From Tieghemiomyces parasiticus (Eukaryota > Kickxellomycota > Dimargaritomycetes > Dimargaritales > Dimargaritaceae), in assembly GCA_027575765.1 (NCBI GenBank), contig JANBPT010001129.1, positions 1 through 13,803 on the forward strand: a DNA stretch of 13,803 bases. Reading direction: 5' to 3'. Shown one piece after another: positions 5,846 to 13,803 of the stretch. Under the pieces are notes generated by a model. It was not told the origin of the DNA, ran no database searches, and saw only the letters and a list, made by a program, of their open reading frames with translations. The stretch's first letter is position 1, and every line of letters starts with the position of its first letter. Both the position numbers and the translations under genes were made by a program.

Positions 5846-8800
5846 TCAGGGCGCCACAAACTCTGGAAGGCCAGCGCGTGGGGCGCGCCCCCGGCTACGC
5901 GCGCTCGTTCCAGTTTTGCGTGACCGGCGATGACCCGTCGTGGCGGTCACGAATGGCGACCGGCGGCTGCGAGTCGATGGCGCCGCTGTGCCCAGGGTCA
6001 GGAGGCGCACGAACCAGGTGGGAACCCGGGGTACATGTCCTACCACCTTGCGAAGGGCGGTTAACCAGTGACGCTGGGTCTCGGCCGAATCGGCGTAGAG
6101 TTCTAGGGTGTTGCCATCGTCACGGAATTTGATGGCCAGCGCGTGGGGCGGGTGGTCAACAGTGACGCTCTCCTGCGAGGTCGATGCGCCGGCATCGGCC
6201 CGGTAAACGCGACGAGAGGCCGCGCGGTGTCGGCGGCCCGATTGCGAGGTGGTCCCTGCGGATTTGCCGGCACTCAGATCGAGGACCCGGTCGGCCATGG
6301 TCAGGTCGACCAGGAGCTTGGGCGCCTTGGTGTCTTCGTGGTAGGCTAACAGAAAGGCCCCCTCCAGCTTAAAGTAGCGCCGTCGCCAGAAGGGCGCGTC
6401 CAGCCCGCGCATGTAGAGGTAGCCGTGGTACCAGATGTGGGTGTGCCACTCAGCGGCCGCCACTGTCTCCAACATATCGCGGAAGGTATGAGGGATTTCG
6501 CGCGGCAGGAGGTGCGGGATGCTGGGCAAGTAAAAAAGCTGCAGCACGAGCTGGCCGGCCGGCCCGTCCACCCACACACTCTCCACGGGCCAGGTTCCGA
6601 CGTACTTGTGGGCGAACACCCGGGGTAGAATGTCGCGCAGATTGACCGTTACGGACCCGTGTGTTTCCTCCTTAAATACCGACGCATTAGAAAGGAGGGA
6701 GGAGGCGGATCCAGCAGGTGCCGGACGGTCGCGCGCCACCCGGGGCGTCACGGACCCGGTGGCCGTGAAGGACGGTACCGAGGCCGCAGGCAGGGAGGAG
6801 CGGCGCTCCGGGATGGTCGGGTGGCTGGGCGCCGACCGCCGGGGTAGGGGTAGACAGCCCAGGCGCCGCGCTGGGGACGGTGCCGACAGTGGAGAGGCCG
6901 GCCGCGCTGGAGCGGTGGTCTGCAGTCGGACCCAGAACAGGAGGGTGGTCTCGGCCCCCAAAGGGATGCGAAACTCTTGATTGATTCGAACACTGCCGTT
7001 CTCGATCCGGTCGGCTGGTAATGGCAGGGTGGTCCGTACTTCATTCTCATTGTGCACCACTAGGTACAGGGCGCGCACCGGGTGGGCCGGGGTAAAGGCC
7101 ATCTGGTCGAGACTAAGCAGGCGCACCCAAACGTGGCCACGGTCAAGGAAGGGCCGAGGGGGCCGGAAGCAGGCCTCGGTGGTCGATATGGGTGCGAATG
7201 GGTTGGCGTAGGCGGGGAGCGGGTGGCTGGTTAGCGTGGCCGGCGGGGATGCAACGGGTGTGGCCAATGGAGGAGGGGACGGGGCAGACGGGACGTGGGG
7301 CTCAAGCACGGGGGAGGAAACGATCTCGGGCGGCTCGATGGCACTGAGCAGCGGTATGCTCACCGTCAGCGGGGCCAAGAGGCCTGGACTCGTAGAGCGG
7401 TCGCCCAAGGCACCCGCCACGTCCTCCATACCCAGCCATGCCGACTCGCGAGCAGTGGAGAGCAGGGCGGGGTCCGACGTGAGGGAGCGTAGAATCTGGC
7501 TCTCCACGTCGCGGTCGTCGTCGTCCGGCCCAGTTGGACCCAGCTCACGCTGCAGGTCACTGAGCTGGTCAAGGGCGCCGCGGACCACGGAGAAACCTCG
7601 GGCCGGGGGTGACTCCATTGGCGGCGTGGCGGTGGTGGCAGGCGGAAGCCAGGCCGAGAATTCTGGTGAGAGTGGGGGGGCCAGGTGGGGGTCGGAAACA
7701 CTTAGAGTATCGGGGTAGGCAGCCGTCGGGGCGGCGGGGTCCGACTCGGCGCGGAACCGCCAGCATGTGGACCGTACGGGTTCTGGGGGCGGGGGGAACT
7801 GATCGAGTACAACCCGCAGAGCCGAGGATGTCGGGGAGCTGACGGACGGCAGCGCAGCGGGTAGGGAGATGGTGCCCGGCGAACCCTCGGTGATGGGCGC
7901 AGGCAGGGGGGAAGCGGCGCCTAGCAACCGGGGAGTTACAGGTGAGGGCGTTCTACAGACGGGCACGGTCTCGGTCGCTGCTAACAACCACGGTGATTTG
8001 GGTGGGGAACTGGCAGCCGGGGCCGGGACAGTAAAGGCGAGATTAGGGGACGGCATCGAAGGGAAAAAGGCGAGATCGGCGTGGGTGCTGCGTGGTCGGG
8101 CGTCCCGGGACGATAAGGAGCCGGTGGGATCGGAGGCCAGGTCGTCGAGGGATGGCGCGATGGACCCGGACCGGGAAAGGCCCGGGGATCGGTCGGCGGG
8201 TTCGGAGACTGGTGGCCAGGGGCGGTTCTCCACGCCAGCGGGGACAGCCGCCGGGGTATCGTCAGCAGACGCCCCGGCCGACTGCTTCGATTCCGTTTCA
8301 GGAGATGGGTCTCTGCCTGCCCCGACCGCCGGCGGCTGCGTCGGTGCGGGCTCGGCCTTGGTCACTACTGCCACGGGGGTCTCGGATGCCGGTGGCGGTG
8401 GGTCGAAAAGGGACGGAAGAGACGCGCGGGAGGTCATCCGGCTGGCTAGGGAAGAGTCGCTGGAGAGGAGGCCTAGCTCGGCTTCCTTCATCCGCTGGGT
8501 CATGCCCACTACGTGGCCGTCGACCAGGCGCGGCAGTTCCGGGAGGGGGTCCGGATTGTCTGTGGCCAATACCTCGCCAGGGTCGGGCATACCCCGCCAA
8601 GCCGAGCTACCATGGTCCTCAAAGTAGGCTAGCAGGGCGTGCCACTGGGCCAGCCAGGCTCGCTCGGGACTCCCGTCACGTAAGGAGGCGGAGGCCACCG
8701 GGGACTCGGAGCGCAGGCTGGCCACATCGCCAAGGGCGTCGCGAACCGCGGTAGCGGGGTCCAACGGGGCATCGGACGGGAACGGCGCGCGAGAGGCCAC

Positions 8801-11800
8801 GGACGACGGGGCAGGTTCGATCGTGGCAAAACTCTCGGGGCCCTGATCGTCATCCTCCGACGACCGTAACCAGTCCCAGACGGTGAGGAGGGACAACTCA
8901 CAGCGCACGGCCCGCAGGTCGCGAGTTAGAACCGCGGTCAGATCCGGCGAAGGTACGAGACCAAAGTCCGGGAGGGAACGGCGGCGAAGCGAACTGCGGG
9001 GAAGGGATGGGGCTAGGCGCGGGAGGGAACGGGCCCGTCGGAGCGGCCAGGACGTGGTGGTTGTCGGAAGAGGAGTCGGATGACAGAGGCGGGCCACCTC
9101 GTCGAGAAGGGAGCCCAGAAGGTCCGGATAGAGGTCGCGCAAGCCGGGCATGAGAACAGCGCGTTCTGCGGGCGACACGTTCAGGAGCCAGCGGCGCAGG
9201 TGGGGACGACGGGCCGCCACGAGCTGGGCCACGTCGGAGGCGAGGAGCGGGTAGGCAGGGAGATCGTGGCCGATGGAGAGGCCAGCGGCGGCGGGGTGGG
9301 TGCGAAGGTGCGCGAGCTGGGTGAGGACCCGGCTGGTTGATAAGGGCCAGGCCAAAAAGGGGAAGCGGCTCTCGGCAGTGGCCCAGGGGTTGAAAGGCAG
9401 CGCGGTGAACCACGCGGAGGTGGGGGACGGAGTGCGACTGCGCAGCTCCGCCACGTCAACGCGACCAGGGGATGAAGGAACGGTGCTATCCCCCGATAGA
9501 CCTCCTGCCGCCGACCGCTCCGCCTCCCACAGGGAGGCCACCTCCCGCGCGTCCGGATGCAGAGCCAGGGGGTCGGCGCGGTCGAATTCGGTGAGCGGGG
9601 GTCGGCCCAGCCGGTCGGTGAGCGCGGCCAGATCCCGGCTCAGGAGCGCACAGAGCTGGCGACCATCCAACGGCGGCGGGTCAGACCCACCGGTGGGGAG
9701 TGGACGCAAGGTGGGTACGGGCCGATCGGCGTCGGTCAAATACAGCCCGACTCGTAGCGGGGCCTCCGGGTCGGCAGGCTGGAGGAGCCGGCGGGCCCGG
9801 GCGACCCGGTCGATCGTAGTCTCGGCCGGATCGCTGAGTAAGGATGGATTGGCGGCCAGACTGGACGGCGGGCGCGCAATGATCCGGCCGGCGAAATCAC
9901 CCGAGCGGAACGCCGGGTCCCCGCGGTCGCTGCCGCTGTCTTCCCGGGTACTACTAGCCGGTGACACACAACCGCTGCCTGGAACGGCCACCGCCGAATC
10001 GGGGCGGGACCGCTTCGTGGGCGAGGGCGGGTTGGTTACGGTCACATGGGGCAGGGACCGGCGCCGCTCCAGGCTGTTGGGGGGCCGCAGCGTGGCCGCT
10101 GGCATCGGGCCGGAGACGGCAGCGGCGACGGGGGATCGACGGGGGGCTTCCCCGGAGATGCTGTGACGGCGGACGAGTCGGTCGTTCTGCAGGTGCCGTA
10201 GGACGGTGAGAAAGGGCGTTTCGTCGCCCAGATTGTGGCGCTGGCGGACGGGGGAGATGAGGTTCTCAAACTCCTGCTGCAGCGGGTAGCTCGGGATCAT
10301 GAGGCGCGGAGACCGCGTCTTGGGCGAGGTGGGAGTGGTTGGAGTGGTGACGGTGGGTGAAGTAGGGAGAGGAGTCGGAGAATTATCGGTGTCATCTTGG
10401 TCGGCCGCGAGGGGTAAGGGTGAGGGGCGGGGACGGGGCGATGGAGGCGTAGGGGAGGCGGAAGTCGGCCGGGGGCGAACCTCGGGCGACCGAATCCCTG
10501 GCGACATGGGCCGGACGTAGACGGGTCGGTGGGCCGCGGGGAGCGGTCGGGCCAGGGCTGGGGGTGGGGTGGCTGGACTGAGTGGCCGGCCTGGGCTCTC
10601 ACGGTCGCGCAGGTACCCGGTGACGATCTGCCGTCGGTCGAGCCGGTCCAAGGTGGGTGAGAGGCGCCGTCGGGGCGGGGCCGCGGACTCGGCAGGGACC
10701 GGCGAGTGCGTTGGCCGACTACGCAGGCTGGCGTCAATGTAGTCGGCCACGGCTGAGGCGCGGCTCGAAGGGCGTGGGGAGGCTGGCCGGGGCGAGGCGG
10801 CGCGTGGAGAGGCCGGACGCGGGGACGCGGCCCGCGGTGGGCTCGGTTCGTGGGTCACCAGGGAGGATAGCAGGGCGTCGACCGCCCCAGGGCCCTCGCG
10901 AAAGGCGGACCGGCGCGGCTGGGGTCCGTAGAGTCGAGCGTTGCGGGCCCGCAGGGCGTGTTCCTGGGCCGCGGGCAGCGGGTCCTGGTTGAGGATTCCC
11001 ATCGTAGTGGCCCACACCACTTGACTGTCGTTGTCGAGACCTAGTTCGGGAGGGTACCGATCCGCATCCAGAACCTTTTCATAGTAGGCGGTCTCGCGGG
11101 AGTTAAAAGCGGGGGCCGGAGGCGGATCCTGAGACCCGACCGTAAACCAGGGACGATCGGCATCCTCCTCCTCGGCAGCAGCGGCGAGGCCATGCGCGTC
11201 ATCCAGCGTGGCCGGCGCGGGGGTGGCCTCGTCGTCGGGGAACGCTGGCTGAAAACTGTGCGCGCGTGGGACGCTGGGCTCCGGGGACAGCCGCTCGTGT
11301 AGGATACCCGACTGTGACAGACTGCGCGGGTAGAGACCCCGGCGTAGCAGCCAGGGCGAGTTGGAGTCAGGATCGTAGAGCCCGTCGGGGTCGCCGTCCG
11401 TATCATTCAGGACATGGTCGACGAGGTCATCCATCTCGGATCCGTGGCTGGAGGCTAGGGATAACTGGTCGTCAGAGAAGCTGGCGGCGGTGGTGACGGA
11501 GGCTAGGTCACCGGCCGGAATGTACTCGGGTTGATCATTGAAGCGAACGGTGGAGGCGTGGCGGGCTAACGGGGGATCGGTAGGCGAGGAGGTACGCGCC
11601 CCAGCGTCAAAGGCGACGGCCGGACCGGTTTGGGAATCGGCCGTATGGAACGAGTCCGAGGAAAAGCTGGGCTCCGGGGTGAGGCGCTCCAGGCCCAGCG
11701 GGGACACCACCAGAGTGGCCCGTTGGAGGGCGTAGGTCGGGGGCGAGAGGGGGCTCTCGAGGTCGCCTAGGTGTAACGGCGGGTCGCCAGCGCTTTCCAC

Positions 11801-13057
11801 ATCATCCTCGTCGTCGCCATCGTTTGGATAGGGCGGGACGGGAGAACTACAGGCGGAACCCGAACCAGCCCTTCCCTCCCCGTAAGCGCTGTCGTCGTCC
11901 TCGTCGGAGTCTCTTGGGTGGGACCGGAGTGACAGATGGCCGCCCCGACGAGGAGGCTGGGCCTCCCGTGCACCGTCGACCAGCATAGCCACACCCATCT
12001 CGGGGCTCAGGATGTCGTGGCGGTGCTGTTGGCGCGGACGCCGCCCCGTGCGCTCGTCCTGCATGACGCCTAGGAGGCGCTGGCGGACGCTGGCCGTGTC
12101 GGTGACCTCGAACGGATACATGCCCAGCCCATTACGGATACTGGCGGTGGCGCCCTGGTCCAAGAGACGGTCCACCACCACGCCCTGGCTGAGGAAGGCT
12201 GCCAAATGTAGCGAGGTATTGGCTGTCCGGCCGTAGCGGTGCCCATCGAGCTCGACAGGCCAGCTGTTGTCGATCAGCACGTGGAGGACGGCGGCACAAG
12301 TCTCCAGGGCCTCGCCGCCTGGTTTGGCGCCTGGATCGAGTTGGGTGGCAGCGTAGCGGAGGAGTGAGATCTGGAGGGCGTCCATACCCGTGGTGTCTTC
12401 ACCCAGGTAGCGGGTGGCCTCCGGGACAAGTGGGGCCGGGTAGGGAGTAGGGACTGGGCTCCGGGCGCCAATGAGGGCCCGGTGCGAGCTGAGTAGGTCT
12501 GACACGGCGATCAGATGCCCGCGGTGCACAGCGTGGAACCAGCGGGTCTGCAGGACCACTTCATTGGCCTGTAGGGTCGGTGGTCGGGCCAGTGACTCGA
12601 ACGAAGCGGCGATATGAGCGTACGGGTCGGCTGGATCGTCTTCTTCATCGTCGGGGAGAGGGGCCGCGTGTGGGGTGAGTGATAGGTACGACTCCTCCAC
12701 CGAAAGGTCGTCCGTTTCCAGGGACGAGTCAGAATCGTAGGGCCCGTGCTCGCTGGTGGCCGCTGCCACCGCTGCCCGGGCGGCCGCGGAAGTGGGCCGG
12801 GAATCATCGTCAAAGTCGTCGTCGTCGAATGAGGATGGGTAGCGATGGTAGGGTGCGGGTGAAGGTCCGTGGCGAGGGGTCGGGTGAGAGGGTGGAGCCG
12901 GTTCCCAAGCCGTACTACTCTGGGACGACGGCAGGGAAGAGCGGGACGCCAGCGAGTCGGCTAGACTGTGGGTGGATGCGCTAGCGTTGGACGCGCCGCC
13001 GTCGTCGTCGTCGTCGTCGCCGCCACGGGCGGGTGTGCCCAGCAGCCGGGACAGCAT
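5846..13057 (-). CDS. Giant Bud4/anillin-like septation protein with N-terminal ankyrin repeats (2403 aa, single exon)
   Basis: Proteins of the Bud4/Mid2/anillin type link septins, membrane and contractile ring at division sites. The ATG at 13057 is preceded in frame by a TAG six codons upstream, so it is the first possible start. Ankyrin-like repeats span about residues 166-330, clearest at SLHLAAFLSQGVVVDRLLDQ (282-301) followed by GATASIRNGLGMYPFEV. Residues 331-1960 are mostly disordered, rich in Ser, Pro, Ala and acidic clusters. They carry many S/T-P sites, including full CDK consensus sites SPGR (821), SPVR (935) and SPTK (1012). A C2-like/anillin-homology region spans 1974-2200, split by a Ser/Pro/Arg-rich insert at about 2041-2130. 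A PH domain covers about 2208-2340 (GYLYMRGLDAPFWRRRYFKL, AYHED, W2331) and a basic tail follows. The HGYL-PFWRRRYFKL-AYHE arrangement is characteristic of Bud4/anillin PH domains. The protein is much longer than yeast Bud4 (about 1450 aa), and ankyrin repeats are not usual in that family. Orthology to one named gene is uncertain. Confidence 0.9.
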   Translation of the reverse strand: MLSRLLGTPARGGDDDDDDGGASNASASTHSLADSLASRSSLPSSQSSTAWEPAPPSHPTPRHGPSPAPYHRYPSSFDDDDFDDDSRPTSAAARAAVAAATSEHGPYDSDSSLETDDLSVEESYLSLTPHAAPLPDDEEDDPADPYAHIAASFESLARPPTLQANEVVLQTRWFHAVHRGHLIAVSDLLSSHRALIGARSPVPTPYPAPLVPEATRYLGEDTTGMDALQISLLRYAATQLDPGAKPGGEALETCAAVLHVLIDNSWPVELDGHRYGRTANTSLHLAAFLSQGVVVDRLLDQGATASIRNGLGMYPFEVTDTASVRQRLLGVMQDERTGRRPRQQHRHDILSPEMGVAMLVDGAREAQPPRRGGHLSLRSHPRDSDEDDDSAYGEGRAGSGSACSSPVPPYPNDGDDEDDVESAGDPPLHLGDLESPLSPPTYALQRATLVVSPLGLERLTPEPSFSSDSFHTADSQTGPAVAFDAGARTSSPTDPPLARHASTVRFNDQPEYIPAGDLASVTTAASFSDDQLSLASSHGSEMDDLVDHVLNDTDGDPDGLYDPDSNSPWLLRRGLYPRSLSQSGILHERLSPEPSVPRAHSFQPAFPDDEATPAPATLDDAHGLAAAAEEEDADRPWFTVGSQDPPPAPAFNSRETAYYEKVLDADRYPPELGLDNDSQVVWATTMGILNQDPLPAAQEHALRARNARLYGPQPRRSAFREGPGAVDALLSSLVTHEPSPPRAASPRPASPRAASPRPASPRPSSRASAVADYIDASLRSRPTHSPVPAESAAPPRRRLSPTLDRLDRRQIVTGYLRDRESPGRPLSPATPPPALARPLPAAHRPVYVRPMSPGIRSPEVRPRPTSASPTPPSPRPRPSPLPLAADQDDTDNSPTPLPTSPTVTTPTTPTSPKTRSPRLMIPSYPLQQEFENLISPVRQRHNLGDETPFLTVLRHLQNDRLVRRHSISGEAPRRSPVAAAVSGPMPAATLRPPNSLERRRSLPHVTVTNPPSPTKRSRPDSAVAVPGSGCVSPASSTREDSGSDRGDPAFRSGDFAGRIIARPPSSLAANPSLLSDPAETTIDRVARARRLLQPADPEAPLRVGLYLTDADRPVPTLRPLPTGGSDPPPLDGRQLCALLSRDLAALTDRLGRPPLTEFDRADPLALHPDAREVASLWEAERSAAGGLSGDSTVPSSPGRVDVAELRSRTPSPTSAWFTALPFNPWATAESRFPFLAWPLSTSRVLTQLAHLRTHPAAAGLSIGHDLPAYPLLASDVAQLVAARRPHLRRWLLNVSPAERAVLMPGLRDLYPDLLGSLLDEVARLCHPTPLPTTTTSWPLRRARSLPRLAPSLPRSSLRRRSLPDFGLVPSPDLTAVLTRDLRAVRCELSLLTVWDWLRSSEDDDQGPESFATIEPAPSSVASRAPFPSDAPLDPATAVRDALGDVASLRSESPVASASLRDGSPERAWLAQWHALLAYFEDHGSSAWRGMPDPGEVLATDNPDPLPELPRLVDGHVVGMTQRMKEAELGLLSSDSSLASRMTSRASLPSLFDPPPPASETPVAVVTKAEPAPTQPPAVGAGRDPSPETESKQSAGASADDTPAAVPAGVENRPWPPVSEPADRSPGLSRSGSIAPSLDDLASDPTGSLSSRDARPRSTHADLAFFPSMPSPNLAFTVPAPAASSPPKSPWLLAATETVPVCRTPSPVTPRLLGAASPLPAPITEGSPGTISLPAALPSVSSPTSSALRVVLDQFPPPPEPVRSTCWRFRAESDPAAPTAAYPDTLSVSDPHLAPPLSPEFSAWLPPATTATPPMESPPARGFSVVRGALDQLSDLQRELGPTGPDDDDRDVESQILRSLTSDPALLSTARESAWLGMEDVAGALGDRSTSPGLLAPLTVSIPLLSAIEPPEIVSSPVLEPHVPSAPSPPPLATPVASPPATLTSHPLPAYANPFAPISTTEACFRPPRPFLDRGHVWVRLLSLDQMAFTPAHPVRALYLVVHNENEVRTTLPLPADRIENGSVRINQEFRIPLGAETTLLFWVRLQTTAPARPASPLSAPSPARRLGCLPLPRRSAPSHPTIPERRSSLPAASVPSFTATGSVTPRVARDRPAPAGSASSLLSNASVFKEETHGSVTVNLRDILPRVFAHKYVGTWPVESVWVDGPAGQLVLQLFYLPSIPHLLPREIPHTFRDMLETVAAAEWHTHIWYHGYLYMRGLDAPFWRRRYFKLEGAFLLAYHEDTKAPKLLVDLTMADRVLDLSAGKSAGTTSQSGRRHRAASRRVYRADAGASTSQESVTVDHPPHALAIKFRDDGNTLELYADSAETQRHWLTALRKVVGHVPRVPTWFVRLLTLGTAAPSTRSRRSPFVTATTGHRRSRKTGTSARSRGRAPRAGLPEFVAP
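6038..6436 (-). other. PH domain of the Bud4/anillin-like protein
   Basis: This encodes residues 2208-2340. It begins WYHGYLYMRG, continues PFWRRRYFKLEG and LAYHED, and ends with the C-terminal helix carrying the invariant PH tryptophan (W2331, HWLTALRKVV). A Ser/Arg/Ala-rich insert of about 40 residues (2262-2301) lies between the middle strands. In relatives the domain binds phosphoinositides and anchors the protein at the cortex. Confidence 0.9.
6458..7138 (-). other. C2-like / anillin-homology region of the Bud4/anillin-like protein
   Basis: This encodes residues 1974-2200: GHVWVRLLSLDQM at the start, INQEFRIPL and LLFWVRL in the middle, and GQLVLQLFYLPSIP followed by a helix ending AAAEWH just before the PH domain. 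The order of strands and the helix leading into PH match the anillin-homology region of fungal Bud4/Mid2. A low-complexity insert (about 2041-2130) splits it. Confidence 0.75.
10754..10846 (-). repeat. In-frame AASPRPASPR tandem repeat
   Basis: Residues 738-768 of the large protein contain two copies of the decapeptide AASPRPASPR followed by a partial third. At DNA level they are GC-rich imperfect direct repeats of about 30 bp. Each half carries an S-P-R site. Repeat number may vary between strains. Confidence 0.75.
12068..12562 (-). other. Ankyrin-repeat block of the Bud4/anillin-like protein
   Basis: This encodes residues 166-330. One repeat is clear (282-318: SLHLAAF, VVDRLLDQGA, GMYPFEV). 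Weaker ones are WFHAVHRGHLIAVSDLLSSH (173-192) and a diverged repeat with long loops around 224-275 (MDALQISLL, AVLHVLIDN). Two proline-rich insertions interrupt the block. Such repeats bind protein partners; the partner is unknown. Confidence 0.75.
13001..13018 (-). repeat. GTC/GAC trinucleotide run encoding Asp6
   Basis: Six identical GAC codons on the sense strand encode residues 14-19 of the large protein, a simple trinucleotide repeat near its N-terminus. Further Asp clusters encoded by mixed codons follow around residues 78-85. Confidence 0.85.
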
Positions 13058-13803
13058 GGAGGGGACGTGAGGCTAGGGAGACGAGGGTGGGCGGAGTTGG
13101 AACTGGGATGGCGTAGGGGCTGGTTGCGGTGAATGGACTTTGGAGGCCAGAGGTCCTGGGGCAGACCAGTTAGAAGCGACGAGGCCAGGGCCCGGCGCAA
13201 GTGGCCAACGAGTGAAAAGGTAGAATGGCAGTATGAGACGCGTCGCGAGGTCGCCAAAGCGAAGGTCGCTAGATTAGGCTCGCTAAGGATGGAGGTGACG
13301 TAGTGATCCAGGACGTGCCATGCAAAATGAGGGGGAAAAATATATAAAGAACTGAGTTATGGAAGGGGGCGGAGTTGCGGAACCGAGCACTGGCGCAATG
13401 GGTAGGTGCTACGGTGGTCGGATAGAGGGTGGACGAGTGGGAGGGACGGCGAGGTAGAAATCGCCCACGCACATGTACGCTGTCGAGCGAAGCTGGTAGG
13501 TACGTTGTAAACAAGATGTTGCGATAAATGTTTGATAATATCCCTTGCTGAGAATAGGGGCACGAAGTGTGATGGCCAACGGGTAACGTGAAGGGAATAG
13601 TGGAGGGTAGGCGGACGCGCTGCAGGGTTCGTCAAGGGGAGGGCATAGCGGGGCCGGTCAACAGGGTACGGCCAGGTACGACGCGTCGGGGGGGGGCGGA
13701 ATTACCATGGCCCAGCAGTGGCGGCTTTTTTAATGCCTGGATATACTGGGGCGAAGGGGGTACGCGCGTGCCTGTGGCCACCCATCCCCACGCTGGAGGG
13801 CTT
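13058..13803 (-). promoter_or_regulatory. Leader, promoter and upstream spacer of the Bud4/anillin-like gene
   Basis: Going upstream from the ATG at 13057, about 260 bp contain no ATG on the sense strand. A TATA-like TATATAAA stands at 13341-13348 (TTTATATA on the sense strand, with a TATATA core on both), about 284 bp from the ATG. This fits an untranslated leader of about 250 nt. From 13350 to 13803 no gene is seen: open frames are short and unconvincing, and a G9 run lies at 13688-13696. Confidence 0.55.

Noticed and set aside
8092..8754. Long open frame on the plus strand opposite the giant gene (also 7869-8627 and 9273-10166)
   Set aside because: The products are low-complexity Arg/Gly/Ser-rich and follow from GC-rich antisense composition. 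The minus-strand frame has recognisable domains and runs through all of them.
13384..13425. tRNA-like A box (TGGCGCAATGGG) with a pairing D stem
   Set aside because: No anticodon stem, no B box (GTTCGA type) and no matching acceptor arm can be found downstream, so a tRNA gene is not supported.

Overview
The window is nuclear DNA of a filamentous or zygosporic fungus. It carries fungal-type actin and septation genes, short spliceosomal introns (134-162 bp) with GTAAGT or GTATGT donors and CTRAY branch sites 47-59 nt before the acceptors, and AATAAA poly(A) signals. Coding parts are GC-rich and rich in Pro, Ser and Ala, and spacers are more AT-rich. Gene architecture and composition remind me of an early-diverging fungus such as the Kickxellomycotina/Dimargaritales. 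That placement is inference only. There are no rRNA or tRNA genes, transposons, CRISPR arrays or prokaryotic features.

Layout from left to right. (1) Positions 344 to 1, minus strand: the N-terminal part of a small secreted protein of unknown family, cut by the window edge, with a TATA box at 453-460. (2) Positions 345-2062: a 1.7 kb spacer holding two tandem hairpins (1295-1346) and a CA/AG microsatellite (1954-2030), the latter probably in the coronin 3' UTR. (3) Positions 4203 to 2063, minus strand: a complete coronin gene in four exons, 573 aa after splicing. (4) Positions 4204-4883: a divergent promoter region with a G-quadruplex motif and a C12 run. (5) Positions 4884-5492, plus strand: a small two-exon gene for a 148-aa degenerate EF-hand-like protein. 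(6) Positions 5493-5845: an AT-rich convergent 3' region with poly(A) signals and two competing hairpins. (7) Positions 13057 to 5846, minus strand: an uninterrupted 2403-codon gene. Its product joins N-terminal ankyrin repeats, a very long disordered S/T-P-rich middle, and a C-terminal C2-like/anillin-homology plus PH module of the Bud4/Mid2/anillin type. (8) Positions 13058-13803: its ATG-free leader, TATA-like promoter and upstream spacer.

Functionally, two of the four genes are cortical cytoskeleton factors: coronin (F-actin and Arp2/3 control) and the Bud4/anillin-like protein (septin and contractile-ring organisation at septation). The EF-hand-like protein is divergently paired with coronin. 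The genes have separate promoters and I see no evidence of a co-regulated cluster. The most unusual item is the ankyrin plus Bud4/anillin architecture in a single giant exon. I found no clear previously undescribed system.
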